Notes under the pieces: model-generated
Database searches by the model: none
What the model saw: the letters and a program-made list of their open reading frames with translations, nothing else
Told to the model about the DNA's origin: nothing
Origin: Culex pipiens pallens
Lineage: Eukaryota > Arthropoda > Insecta > Diptera > Culicidae
DNA length: 64,000 bases
Assembly: GCF_016801865.2 (NCBI RefSeq)
Contig: NC_068938.1
Coordinates: 128,648,323 to 128,712,322 of the forward strand
Reading direction: 5' to 3'
Shown here: piece after piece, positions 33,601 to 44,857 of the stretch
Position numbering within the stretch: position 1 is the stretch's first letter
How the letters are laid out: each line of letters opens with the position of its first letter
Made by a program: the position numbers and the translations under genes

Positions 33601-33836
33601 ATGTTCGCATAAATGTCCCATATGCAAAAACAGCAAGCTGAGAAAAACGCTTTTGAAGTTTGTCCCATACATAAGGCTACGTGTTGAGTTTTCGTGAAAA
33701 AACTGGATTTCCTCCTGATTTGTAGAACAAAGTACTGGATGTTATAGGCTTTTCTGAATCAGCACACGATTTTGAACCAAACTGCATTATTAACTCAAAA
33801 ACGATGAAAATGCATATGGGACATTTAAGCGATCAT
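33601..33836. repeat. 236-bp inverted-repeat element
   Basis: The left end ATGTTCGCATAAATGTCCCA and the right end (TGGGACATTTAAGCGATCAT) are inverted copies with two mismatches, continuing into TATGCA/TGCATA. Non-coding. Confidence 0.75.
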
Positions 33837-34206
33837 AAGTAGTGGAGGTGTTGATAAAAATAAACCCTCCCTCCCACAACTCCATATTTTAGGGGGGTAG
33901 GTATTGAATGTCTCGACACAAAGTGGAACGGAACGACTCCGTTTGTCCTCGTGTGCCACGCGTCAATCAATAAAATTGACAGGAAAATTGGTTTTCCCCC
34001 TTTTCCCGTGCTCTGTCGGTACTGGCAAATATGCTAGATATTACTGATTCATTCAGGGGGGTTTGGGGGGTATTGCAGTAAATTGACTGCAGTTTGCTAC
34101 ATTATTCTCACAAATACACATTCACATATGCGGGGATTACTTACTTGTTTTTCAGAGTTTGCACTGCAGTAGAGACACACAAATGCACACTCACTTCACC
34201 TTAATG
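33837..34206. other. Intergenic DNA
   Basis: No feature beyond G-rich and C-rich homopolymer patches (GGGGGGTTTGGGGGG near 34057). Confidence 0.35.
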
Positions 34207-34241
34207 TTTATTGATATTCTTGGTAAAATATATTAACTCAC

Positions 34242-34562
34242 AATTAAAATAAACTAATATCATCATCATCGTCTGTTGGAACTTCGACGCCACCATTTCT
34301 TCCTTCAAGAATCAAGGGATTCTGCCCCCTCGTTCCGGAAAAACACTGCCATACAAAAAATCGATCGATTTCCTTAAAAGAACACTCCTCCTCGTCGACG
34401 AGACTCTGCCACCGACCGTTTCGTAACGCGAAAAATTTTCCACCCTTCACTGCAGAAGAAGTGGCTTTTGTCCTTGTTCCGAGAATCGATTCTCGGGACT
34501 TGCAGGCTGGAATGCTGTCCTTGGCTGTTTGCTCAAGAACTTTATTTTTAGAATTTAGAAAA
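34242..34562 (-). pseudogene. Possible 3' exon of an unknown gene
   Basis: On the minus strand a frame opens after an acceptor-like TTCCCAG (about 34569-34563) and runs to TAA at about 34242, ending in an acidic DDDDD tail. An AATAAA lies shortly downstream (near 34209). Upstream, TATAAGTA (34801-34794) and TCAGTT (34765-34760) look like core promoter parts, though their 38-base spacing is too long. There is no ATG in the frame, so a start would need another exon. It could equally be a fragment of a mobile element. Confidence 0.3.
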
Positions 34563-34839
34563 CTGGGAATTGTTCAAACTTTTGGACAGGAATCGACAAC
34601 TTAAAAACTATACTGAGCTGATGAGAAAAAGGCAAAATAATATTGGTCAAAAACCAACTACGGGCGCCAGGAAAGCAAGACGCCTTAATGGCGTTGCTGT
34701 CTGTGAAAAACTGATTTTCCACCGCGCGAGACTAGCAACTACAAGTCCAACGTTTGCTCAACTGATCGTTTTCCTCTCTGGCTCTGGCAGGGCTACTTAT
34801 AGGGAAAAGCTACAGGAGAGCAGTGGAAAGTTCGTGTAA

Positions 34840-35245
34840 ACAAATCGTTTGTTGCCAGCCGGGACTGATTTTTTACATAGAACGCATGCGTTTGGGATTT
34901 CACCACCTGGAGTGGATGACCGTTGCTTTTACGAAACCCTTGAAATGATTCTTGTTATATGAGTACCGTGAGCGGGGCTAGCTGGTTCAGTCATGTTAAT
35001 GTTAATTTATTTTAACGTAATTAAAGTTGCTATCACAAAATTTGTGCATCGATTTATTTGCTTTACTTCTGAAATCTATTATAATCATTGTTTCAATATT
35101 CTTCCTGTAGTCACGATCCACCTTATTTTACGGTGATTTAGATTATACCAAAAAGTAGCCACGTAATCAGAACGGCTTTGTGTTGTAACTTTTCCATCTG
35201 GGCGGTTGTATAACCATTGATTGGAAACAAGTCTATAACTTGTAT
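34840..35245. other. Intergenic DNA
   Basis: Nothing recognised apart from a TACCGTGAGCGGGGC-like phrase (34964) that faintly resembles the MITE end at 19871. Confidence 0.35.
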
Positions 35246-35253
35246 AAAAAAAG

Positions 35254-37953
35254 CAGAGCCGTACCTAGGGTCCACGGCGCCCTTGGCGAAGCATCAATTT
35301 GGCGCCCCTCCAAATTTTTCATCATTTTGATATGTTAACTTAAATTTTCAGCGATTGCTTCAAAGAGTTTTAATAATATAATGGTAATTAATTGAATAAA
35401 TATAACAGCTAAAAAATCCAACCACAATTTAATTCTTTGAAGAATATTCAAATTAATGTTTTATTATTTTTAAACCATTTCAATCGATTTATATCTTTCC
35501 AATACAGATAGGTTGTAACGAAAAGGTGCTTTAGGATTAATGTTGACTGAAAATAGCAGAGTGTTGTTTTATCGTTTTAAATAGAATTTGATCTGACCTA
35601 GCTTAAATTTCATTGTATCAGCATTTTCCTGCATTCCTGAAAAAAATAGTTTAACTGATTAGAAAATGGACTCCTTTTCAAACTTGTTTTTGGATGGATT
35701 CCTTTTGAAACTATTTTTTTTTTAATTTATTTTTGAAAACAATATTTCTCTTCTCTGTGACTGTGTTTTTTGATTGATATAAAATTCCTAAAATTTGTTT
35801 TTTGAAAATTCATAGCTTCAAACAAAGGCAATTAGTTTTTACCTTTTTAACACATTGAAATTTTTTGTGTTTATTTTTCGACATCTAAAGTTTCTTAAAA
35901 TTTTGTAAAAAAAACCATTACACTCAAATAGAGGGTGACGAGCGGGAATTCCCGGGAAATCGACCATTTTTGGACCTCTCGATTTCCGGGAAATTTGGTC
36001 GAAGCAAAATTATATAAACAAATAAAAAAAAATTGAAAATTCGAAATTGTTCAGAACATTGGGTGTTCAATGTAAGATGTTCAAGTTCGAATGAACCAAT
36101 GCTTCTCTTATCTTCTAATTCAGAAAGTGTAAATTTTAACTTATTAAAAGTTCCAATTACTATAATTGGGAAAACTTAAAATAATGTGGACCCCAAAATT
36201 AACCTTAAAGCATACTTAGCAGTTAGCCACAAGAAGAAAGTCTATTTTTTTATATTTTTAAAATATATCTTTTATATTTTTAAATTATATCTTAGAAAAA
36301 AAACTCTGGAAATCTTTGTAAAGTCCGCCAAATGTGAACATTCGGGTTTTCCGGATCACTATTAAAATATTAAAATTGTTGTTTTGAGTCGCTATTTATT
36401 ATATTGTAAAAATCCCGATACTGGGAAATTATATATTAGCTATTTTGTTATTTCACAAAAATCTAATAACAAGTTCAATAATTAACAAGTTGTATTGCAG
36501 ATTCAGAAAAAAATCAAGAAGTAGATCATAGTTCCCAAAAATAATGAGGCTACTAATTAACGTTTCATTAAATAAGCATGAATAAATCGCAACTGAATTC
36601 ATTGAAAAGAAACACATTTATAACTTTTCTTTATACATTACTGGCACTATTGGCATAGTTATAAACACTACCAGGTCCCGGGAATTCCCAGGAAATTTCC
36701 AAATTCAACTCTCGATTCCCGGGAAATTGAAAATCTCGAGAATAGTCACCCTCTACACACAAAGCTTTTAGAACCGTTTGTGTAAATGTGAAAATTTAGG
36801 CGAAATTACACTGGATAGCCCAACACATGGAATCCATGAAATAAAAAAAAAATGTATGTGAAAGATAAGCAACTTTATCCATTCCATTAAAACATAACAA
36901 AACAAAAATTTTCAAGGAAAATGTTACTAACATTCTTCAAATTATTGACCCTAGAAGCAAAATTAAGTGGAACTTTGTGTTTTCCCAAAAAATATTGCTG
37001 TTTTTGGAGTTGGAATTTTGCTTTGGTTTAAATTCTAATGGGTCCGCGATAATGGTGTTTCTGCAAATTAAAATTATACAAGAAATTGTATAATATTTTA
37101 CTTTTACGACTAAAAAGTTGGTGGACATGCCAATCTATGCAACTTTGTCGAAGACACCCAAATTTTACTTTTTCACTCTTGCTACAAGCAATTGAATACA
37201 AGCAGCAGAATATAATATATTTAGAGCAATTTATGTGCTCTTAAAAACCAACATTTTTATGTTGAAAAAATAAAATATTTTGCTAGAAATTTAACAAAAG
37301 TCAAAGCATTTTTTGTGTTAGAAATATTCAATTTAAACACTTCAGTATTTCGAAAACGTAGGCCAATCTCAACGCACAAGTTTGCATTTAAAACGATAAA
37401 AATATCTCAAATGCCATTTTCTTTAAACTTGAAATATCTTATTCTTTTTATTTCAGATTTTCAATAGAAATGTGTAAATTTCAATTAAATAGCTGATTAT
37501 ATAAAAAAAATACTTCAAAACATAAAAAAGCTTGATGGTTCCTGATGCTGGAAAAATGGTGAAATTTAAATTGAATTTTATATACTGTAGTTGGAATATA
37601 AAATCTCTAGCTATTTCAAAGAATTGTTATAAAACCCTGAAATTTTTGCCACTTGAGCGCCCCCTTTGATAAATGAATTGAGAGAATTTAATTTAAAATT
37701 TAATTCTGGTACAATTATTGAAATAGTTGATTTTGGCGCCCCAAGTGTTATAAGTAATATTTGTAATATTCCGACCAAGATTATCCAGTTATTTTGTAGT
37801 CCTACTTTAAAATTTAGCGCCCCTTTTGTTCTGAATACCTTTCTAGGATTTTATAATAACATGACAAATTTGTACAATCATCGTTTTCGGCGCCCCCCAA
37901 GGGCTGGCGCCCTTGGCGGTCGCCAACCGCGCCAACCCCTAGGTACGGCGCTG
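35254..37953. mobile_element. 2.7-kb hAT element, non-autonomous
   Basis: Ends CAGAGCCGTACCTAGGG and CCCCTAGGTACGGCGCTG are inverted repeats with one mismatch, flanked by the exact 8-bp duplication AAAAAAAG (35246-35253, 37954-37961). Both subterminal regions carry GGCGCCC repeats. No transposase frame survives; the interior is AT-rich. A second element (35929-36755) is nested inside. Confidence 0.9.
35929..36755. mobile_element. hAT-like element nested in a hAT element
   Basis: Inverted ends TAGAGGGTGAC and GTCACCCTCTA, with 8-bp flanks CACTCAAA and CACACAAA (one mismatch). Subterminal ATTCCCGGGAA-type palindromes occur at both ends (35947-35960 and about 36677-36730). 827 bp, non-coding. 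Confidence 0.82.
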
Positions 37954-38082
37954 AAAAAAAGTAAGTAAATCTTTCCCAGTTCCTGAGGGGAACACCCTTG
38001 AAGAGTATCGGGGCCGGCATTTACAAAGCGGATTCAGTGGCAGTTTCATTCTCAACTTAATGTTAACATGTTAAGGTTAATG

Positions 38083-39187
38083 CACAGACAAACAGACGTG
38101 ACTCTCCATACAAATTATTTTTGAAATCCATCGTCCTCCATCAAATCACCAAATCACGGCGACGCCAGCGCTGCCTGGTGAGCTGATGCCGAAGCGCAGC
38201 CCAAACATACCAATACAAACCCATTACTGTCATGTGCCACGTCAGTGTATGCGTGAGACAATCAAGCCTAAACGATTGTAAACATCAACAGCTGATCGAA
38301 ATAATTTTGTTGTTGCTACTCGATGAAAAGAATAAAAATCAACATCAAAGGCCGAAGATGACGGCGGGTTGGTTCCGTTTCCAATAGCAGAACCTTATGA
38401 GCCAAATCATACGACACACCACAACCGCAACGACAGACCAAATCACTGGTCCTCCCAGTTGTTACCAAGTCCCGTCGAAGATTTCTCCTCCACCGAAACC
38501 TCGAATCATTACACCTAACACCATCATCAACAAGATGCCCCTGGTCACGAAAACATCAGTAGTGGCCGCCGAAATAGATAAATCCAATTCAAACCTACCG
38601 GAAATAATCCCCACGATGGGCGTTTTGGAAATTTCCACGGGGAACGTGTCCACGGCGAAGTTAAGTTGCGTCAAACAACAAAAGCAAAAAGATTCCAAAA
38701 AAAACGCTGCCGCAAAATTTAAATCGAAACAGAACTAGAAAAAGAGATTGAGTGGCGCAACATCGCCAAAAGGACGACCAGCAGCAGCAATCTGAACAGC
38801 AGTCCACGAAGGGTAAGCAGGTTGCTCCGAAGGAGTAACTCTACCACAGGATCCGGCTTCCTCCGCAGTAGCCGGCGCCTCAGCAGCAACCTCGACATCG
38901 GCAGGCAGACTGCCCCAATTTTGTCCTGGAAAGCCTGGATTGTGATTCACGGTTAGAATTCCAGAATTCCATAAACATTTGTGCTCTCATTGGCTGCTTC
39001 GCACGTGCTCACGCTCAACTTAAAAACAAAAACACGCTTCACACACACTGAGAATAGACGGGCGAGCTGTCACGACAGCAGCGCCATCAGCGCCGGGTGA
39101 GTGGATGCCGAAACAAAATTGCATTTGAAATAACCGTTTTTGGAGGACGATGGTTCGGCACTCGAGTGTCCCGTCTGTTTGTCTGTG
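38083..39187. mobile_element. 1.1-kb inverted-repeat element with a small ORF
   Basis: Ends CACAGACAAACAGACGTGAC and GTCCCGTCTGTTTGTCTGTG, flanked by GTTAATG on both sides (38076-38082, 39188-39194). Inside, an ATG-initiated frame (38397-38738, 113 aa, Thr/Pro/Lys-rich) has no recognisable domain. Segments near 38160-38200 and 39065-39110 are similar direct repeats (GCCAGCGC, GGTGAG, GATGCCGAA). Confidence 0.7.
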
Positions 39188-39194
39188 GTTAATG

Positions 39195-39390
39195 TTAACA
39201 TTCCATAGGTCGCCTCCCTAAGGTGTCGTGATAAGGTCCAGTTTGTGACGATACACTACCTTCCCATTACTAAGCAATCGACTCCAGAAGGGAAAAGATC
39301 ACCAGTTGTGTTGGTCCGAGCCGGGATTTGAACCCCGATCTACCGCTTACGAGGCGGAAGCGTTACCACGATCTACCTTGTATAAACCCC
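39195..39390 (-). mobile_element. tRNA-derived SINE fragment, second family
   Basis: The minus strand has a tRNA-like segment with GATCGTGGTAACGCTTCCGC as A-box region and GGGGTTCAAATCCCGG as B box (39336-39321), followed by a non-tRNA body towards lower coordinates. Stem pairing is incomplete, so it is not called as a tRNA gene. Confidence 0.65.
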
Positions 39391-39711
39391 TAAGGATATT
39401 ATGTTATGGTTTCATCATAAATATAAAAAAACAAGCCTAACCCGACAATCTTCGTTCTGCCTTTTTTCGTTTGTTGACGTTTTTTGCTTTTTTGCTTATT
39501 CAGCCTTCTGTGATCAAAATTTGATTAAACGTAACTTTTTCCGTACAATTTGCCGATGCTCCGGAATCGGTTCCAGAGTGATCAAAGTGTCAATTAGTTA
39601 GCGTATAAACCTTCCTTGGGCTTATACGAACCCAACGCAACAAAGAGCTCCTCGATCCGACGCTCCGTATTTAACTGATTCGCGTTCGAACAAAACCATC
39701 GAAATTTATTA
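39391..39711. other. Intergenic DNA
   Basis: Nothing recognised. Confidence 0.35.
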
Positions 39712-39713
39712 TA

Positions 39714-39938
39714 CACTCAAACCCCGATGGTTTGACACCAACTGTTGTCAAACGAACGGGGTCACTTTTTTGTTTGACACCCCTTTTACACGGAGTTCAC
39801 ACACACTATCAAATGTGTGCGTGAGCGCCGCGTAAAATGTGACAGTTCGTCACTTTTTAGTTTGACTTCGACCAACCAACGGGGTACAAACTAAAAAAGT
39901 GTCAAACGAAAAAGTGACCAACCACCGGGGGTTGAGTG
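39714..39938. mobile_element. 225-bp TA-flanked MITE
   Basis: Ends CACTCAAACCCCGATGG and the inverted CACTCAACCCCCGGTGG form, with TA on both outer sides (39712-39713, 39939-39940). Internally TTTGACAC/GTGTCAAA and AAAAAGTG/CACTTTTT motifs extend the symmetry. Confidence 0.8.
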
Positions 39939-40084
39939 TATAATACTTACTGTATATATACTTTTTAAACACTCAATTTTCGACTGAAATTGCGAAACCA
40001 AAAGTGGAGAATTTCTGTCAAACATCTGAAAATTTGACAACAACGGCCGTGAAAGCTTAACTGCATGCATTGTTGCGATATAAA

Positions 40085-40260
40085 CGCGCTCGTGAGCGCT
40101 CTTTCGTGAGGAGTGGCGCTGCGCGAGCTAGCTCACGTTTGCCAGCGCTCATGTTTGCTCCGATTTTTTCAGCTCGCGTTTACTCCACGCTCGCGCTCCT
40201 TTTTTAATTATCGCTAATCGTTTTACGTTTTTAAGAAAGTTTTTTTTTTTTCATTTTTAG
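40085..40260. repeat. Fragment of the AGCG-rich hAT family
   Basis: In inverted orientation this matches about 20830-21030 (shared GAGCTAGCTCGCGCAGCG and GCTGAAAAAATCGGAGCAAA phrases). Only one end is present. Confidence 0.75.
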
Positions 40261-40939
40261 TTGTTTTTTTTTGCTAAAGACGCAGCAGGTCAGTGGAAAC
40301 ATCACTTAGTGAACGTTTTTTATCTACTTTTTGGAATTGTTTATTTTCATTAAGCATGTTTTTGAACGATAGGTTGGATTCTCAAGGGTCAAATCATTTT
40401 GGAGACCAGTATTGTTTGACACGTCGGAAAGTGTACTTTTGAAATTACCGAAATTGATCAATTCGGAACCATTTTACGGATATTCCGGGTTGATGGCAGG
40501 GTGGCCAAATGGCACCAGATCGTACTGAGGATGTCAAATTTGAATTTCTTAGCTAAAATCAGTGTCGTTTGACATGTCGGAAGCCTTATTAGGCTTGATG
40601 TAGAATTTGACATCCGTTCCTGTTTCCTAATATGTCTTGAACAGGTTAAGGTTTAGGGAAAACAGAATTGCCCGTTCGCGAGAAGTTGAACGTGTTAGAA
40701 ACCAACAAAAAACAACACAGCGATTGAAGTTACACCTCTATACCATCGACTGGTTTGCATTCATGAGCCTGAAAAACAAATTGCGAGCGTGGGACGAACT
40801 GCTAGCACGAGGCGCTCGCGGCGAGAGCGAGAACGCGAACAAAAATGCGAACGCGAGCGAGAAGAGAAAAGTACTACAAGTTCTCTCTCTCGTTCGCGAG
40901 CGAGAAATGGTTTCCTTCTTATCGCTCGAATTCCAACAC
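40261..40939. other. Intergenic DNA
   Basis: No gene is supported. The frame at 40637-40984 contains a GAGCGNGAACGCGA-type simple repeat (40815-40865) and no domain. Confidence 0.35.
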
Positions 40940-41257
40940 TGGTCCAGACTCGATCCAAAGTTTCGTTTATCCGAAGGTTTGTAAAAAAAATCGTATTTTT
41001 TTATATTCTTGTTTTTAACATCAACCCCATGTCACATTTGAATAATTGATTGCATGTTAAATTACAAAATGCATTTGTTTCAATATTTCATCACCGCCAT
41101 TCTGGTTAAAAAATTCTGACTCACTTCAGCGTAGTTTAGGGATCAGTTTAAGTTGGTGTAAGCTCGACAATCAAAAATAAGACAACGAAAAAAAAATCGT
41201 GATTCGAATATCAGAAGTGATTTTTTCCGAGGTCTTCGAATAGTCGAGTCTGGACTG
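40940..41257. mobile_element. MITE family F, copy 1
   Basis: Ends GGTCCAGACTCGAT (left, about 40941) and CGAGTCTGGACTG (right, ending 41257 beside TA), with TTATCCGAAGG-like and CTTCGAATAG-like subterminal repeats. Shares interior with 42245-42450. Confidence 0.65.
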
Positions 41258-41463
41258 TATTTTATTTAAGACTCAAAATCCATTATCATAAAACTTCATT
41301 GTCACTATAAAGTGGGCGATTTCTGCCTAGACCATTTCCATTATTTTAATTCTGAAAAATGTTGCAAAAAATATTGCGATGTAAACTTCTTACTAACCTA
41401 ACTTTTTTAATTGGAGATCAAAAAAAAAAAATTTCTTTGTCTTATTTTGATTTTTTTAAATGT

Positions 41464-41469
41464 TTTATT
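41464..41469 (-). terminator. Poly(A) signal of the secreted-protein gene
   Basis: AATAAA on the minus strand, about 20 bases past the stop codon; the implied 3' UTR is very short. Confidence 0.6.
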
Positions 41470-41489
41470 AAAGTTCAAGTCCCTACGAA

Positions 41490-41975
41490 TTAACGCCTTC
41501 CATCAGCCTCATGCAGCAGCTCTCGGATGGTCTTCAAAATCTCAGCAACATGCTGACCGTTGACCTTGGCACCAGCCCTTCTCTTCCTGGTTCCAGTTCT
41601 GCCAATCTCGTCGCAGTCACAGTGACACTCGTCTTCCGGTTCCTTCTCCTCGCCCTCCTCCTCCTCTTCAACCTCGGTAGCCGCCGTAGACGTGGCCGGT
41701 TTTTCCGTTTCCTCATCGACCACAACCATTCCGTGCGGTTCTCCGGTGCCTTCCTCTTTAGCGGATTCCTTCTTCAACTCGGTCTCGAAGCTTTTCAGCT
41801 CGTCCGTTATGGATGCGACGAATTCCTGCAGCCGGGTGACGATTTCGTGCAAACGAGCCGCGCTGGTTTGGGAGGGTTTCACCGCCCGGGTCACGACCCC
41901 GGCGGGACCACCGATTGTCGGAGCGAGAAGGTTCAGGGCGATGACAAGCAGGAGAGGTACGTGTGGAAATTTCAT
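41490..41975 (-). CDS. Small secreted acidic protein, unknown family
   Basis: A single-exon frame of 161 residues. It begins MKFPHVPLLLVIALNLLAP, a typical signal peptide of about 20-22 residues. Next comes a helical, coiled-coil-prone segment (about 35-70, LHEIVTRLQEFVASI), then a Glu-rich stretch with a run of Glu (about 100-112). A CHCDCD cluster follows (about 116-121), then a dibasic RKRR that could be a processing site, and a basic helical tail. A TATA box and initiator lie upstream with correct spacing and a poly(A) signal lies downstream, so this is a complete gene. I do not recognise the family. Secretion is well supported; function is not known. Confidence 0.8.
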   Translation of the reverse strand: MKFPHVPLLLVIALNLLAPTIGGPAGVVTRAVKPSQTSAARLHEIVTRLQEFVASITDELKSFETELKKESAKEEGTGEPHGMVVVDEETEKPATSTAATEVEEEEEGEEKEPEDECHCDCDEIGRTGTRKRRAGAKVNGQHVAEILKTIRELLHEADGRR

Positions 41976-42058
41976 TGTGGTGAAGGATTTCTGACGGAAT
42001 TTAGCAGACTACTTTGACCGAAAAACAGTTTGCCCAGAGAGAAGGGAAATACCTACTC

Positions 42059-42091
42059 TTTGATTTGTTTCTCTTTGCCTATTTATTTATA
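42059..42091 (-). promoter_or_regulatory. Core promoter of the secreted-protein gene
   Basis: The minus strand has TATAAATA at 42091-42084 and TCA with its A at 42061, 30 bases downstream of the first T. This is canonical TATA-initiator spacing. The resulting 5' UTR would be about 85 bases (42061-41976). Confidence 0.72.
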
Positions 42092-42244
42092 CTAGAGACC
42101 AATTCTCTTCGTTTTCCCAAATAGACTTATATTTTTTTCATTTTTTTAAATGCAACATTGTCCGTGCATTCCCTATGTCATAAGAAGCTATTTTGCATCA
42201 TTAGTTTTTCCAGAGTTGGGCAGGGCATAAACAATGGACTAATA

Positions 42245-42450
42245 CAGTCCAGACTAGATTATCCGAAGGCCTCGGAAAAAAATCACTTCGGATAATCTAA
42301 ACTTCGGATAATCGAATCATATTTTTTTTCATTGTCTAATGCTTGATTGTCGCGCTTGAGTATGACCCCTTAACTATGCTAAAGTGATTTAAGATTATTA
42401 AATCCGAGATGGCGGACAATATGGCGGTGATGAAACATTGACAAAATGCA
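42245..42450. mobile_element. MITE family F, copy 2 (one end)
   Basis: Starts CAGTCCAGACTAGATTATCC beside TA (42243-42244). It shares TTGATTGTCG and ATGGCGGTGATGAAA phrases, inverted, with 41060-41260. The opposite terminal repeat is not clear; a further partial relative lies near 51870-51915. Confidence 0.55.
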
Positions 42451-42802
42451 TTTTATTATTTAATAGTCAACCAACTATTCAAATTTCGACTTGGCTCTGA
42501 CAGCTCCGAGAGAGTAGACGTGTGTGACGTGCGCGCTAAAGGCATCGTGCCTCGAGTTGTTTGACGGATGGAGGTGGAAGAGACCTCCGAGATGGATGAT
42601 TTCCAAGTCATCCCCGGAAATCGGAAGCGGAAGAAGACCCCTGAGATCACCGGAGCTGTCGTCGGAGAAGGAAATGTCGAGCAGAATGTGCTCAATAACA
42701 ACAAGTTCAGCCCGCTAGCGGAAAACGAAAACAACAACAATGCCAGCCCAGCAGGAGGAGGAGACGCCCCGGCGGTTTCACCACCCGGCCAGTCGGCAGG
42801 TA

Positions 42803-43745
42803 AACAAAACGTCGCCATCGTGCTAACTTGTCGTACGTGCATTTTGGGCCAAATTGCGTTAAGAACGCCATTTTGTGCAGCTCACAATGTTTCCCCTTTT
42901 GACCTTCACAGATCCCCAAAATTCGATTTCAATCCTGAGATATTCAACAAAAACCGAAAAAACTCCGTGCATTTTTGTCACTTTACATATGAAAGTACAG
43001 TCGACTCTCTGGTTGTCAATATCCAAGGGACCGTCGAGGAAGAGAATCATCAGTTTACAGAACGATGCAAAATGAAGACTCGATTGAAAATATTTTTTTC
43101 TTGATACCCAGCTATGGGAGAGAATCATGGCAACGTCCATCAAACAAAAACAAACTAATGTCAAACACCCTTCAAAGCTTCGTTTCGGCAAGAAAAATGT
43201 CTATGCAAGCCATGAGAAAGTGAAATTATTGACAACCGGAAGAGATTTTTAAAGCAAACAGAATCCAAGGGACCGTCGAGGAAGAGATCCTTCAAGCAAG
43301 GGAAAATATCGAGGAATGAAGCCAATCGAAGTATGCAGTTTGAAGGGACTGGAGAATTCATCGATAGATGGAGCAATATTGATATCGAGAAGATCGACAG
43401 CCAGAGAGTCGACTGTAGTTTCAATCCTGTCGTGCTATCTTGTCACTCCATGAAAATTGATGTAAGTGCGACAGAAGGCCAAAGTGATTTCAGGCCAGGA
43501 AAGTCAGGATGCGTTTGTCGCACGTACAAGCTATACTACCGTAAATATTTGTAATTATAACTCGGGACTCCAGCAACCAACTACAACCAAACTTTGGGAC
43601 AATGCACAGAATGGTGAGCCAAACAAAACGTGTTTGTTATTGTTTACATTGCGTGCGTTCCGTTGAATATTCAACGTCAAACATTAAAACGCGTTTTTCT
43701 CGGAACGTCAAAATGGCGGGTGCGACAAGATAGCACGACGACGTT
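42803..43745. mobile_element. Inverted-repeat DNA element inserted in the gag remnant
   Basis: Near the left edge ACGTCGCCATCGTGCTAACT is an inverted match to the right edge (ACAAGATAGCACGACGACGT), extended by CTTGTCG/CGACAAG. CGCCATTTTG/CAAAATGGCG motifs lie further in. Exact ends and the duplication could not be fixed. It contains the family D MITE and another internal copy of the CGTGCTATCTTGTC motif (about 43429). Confidence 0.6.
42998..43415. mobile_element. MITE family D, complete copy
   Basis: Ends CAGTCGACTCTCTGGTTGTC and the inverted GACAGCCAGAGAGTCGACTG, flanked by TA (42996-42997, 43416-43417). AAGGGACCGTCGAGGAAGAG occurs twice in the same orientation inside (about 43026 and 43267). 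Confidence 0.8.
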
Positions 43746-44279
43746 GAAAAGCAATCACCTTTGGTGGTGAAGAGCACCACGGATTTTTACAAGCTTGTGG
43801 CAATAGTGGAAAGTTGTGAATTTGGTTTCAACCCGATTTACAAACTAACCCGATTTGGAACCAAGGTGACCTGCTTCTCTGTCAAAGATTGTTGCAGGAG
43901 CTTCTCCAGAGGAAGAAAGTGGAATTCTACACCCACGGCCGAAGAAGCGAACGAGTTCACCGGGTCGTTGTTCGTGGTTTACCTGATCAACTGAAACCGG
44001 ATGAGGTCAAGTACCTGCTGAAGAGGGATCTCACGCTGGACGCGCTGGAGGTGCACGTCATCAAGCGGAAGGAAAAGTCCACCGTGGACGAAACTCCGTA
44101 CATTGTGGTCTTCCCCAAGGGATACACCAATCTGAAGAAGCTCTCTGCAATGAAAGTTGTGGCAAGCACTATCATTCGTTAGGAGGCCTACCGGAACAAG
44201 CGGCCGAACGTGACCCAGTGCGGGAACTGCTTGCAGCTGGGTCATGGGACCAGGAACTGTCACCTCAAGGGGAGGTGCA

Positions 44280-44857
44280 GCCAACCTCCTGTGGCCTAAT
44301 GGTTACGGGTTTCGCCTCATAAGCGGAAAGTCATGGGTTCTTATCAGGGTGGCAGCCTTAGGTTTAAGTTTAGAGGTAGCAGCAACCGCATGAGTATAAA
44401 ACGGTTGCTTCACGTGCTCTTCAAGCATGTGATCGATCTTGGGATATTCCTTTGCGCCTCTTCCCAAAATACTTCCCTCGTGTCTTCGCATGTAAATAAT
44501 GCCCAGCCGATCGGTATTGCACTGCAGTCCAGTGGCATTGTCCAGATCAGAGCAAAGGGAACACCGCAAGAGTAGCGCCGCAAAAAGACAATTGTCTTTA
44601 CAAGACCCCGCGCGGCAAATAATAGCTGCTGGGAAGAGCTTGAAAAATGACACGACAAAATTGTCACCGCGGTTCTAGCGATACATAGCGCACAAGGCAC
44701 AAGGAATGGAGTTTACAGCATCTGGATGGAACAGCACTTTTCCTCTCAATAGGAACTGTGTTATAGATCTGGAAATGCTTAATAACAGTAAAAATGGGTA
44801 ACACGATACAATAGTCCTTGTAATCAGGATTCCGTGTCTTAATACTCAAACATAAAA
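44280..44857 (+). mobile_element. Long tRNA-headed SINE inserted in the gag remnant
   Basis: 578 bp flanked by the exact 13-bp duplication AAGGGGAGGTGCA (44267-44279, 44858-44870). The head has TGGCCTAATGG, a good A box, and GGGTTCTTATC, a weakened B box. The 3' end is A-rich. Excising it restores the reading frame across a zinc-knuckle cysteine, so the insertion postdates the gag copy. Confidence 0.82.

Noticed and set aside
40637..40984. 115-codon frame
   Set aside because: Built partly on a GAGCGNGAAC simple repeat and the end of a MITE; no motif.
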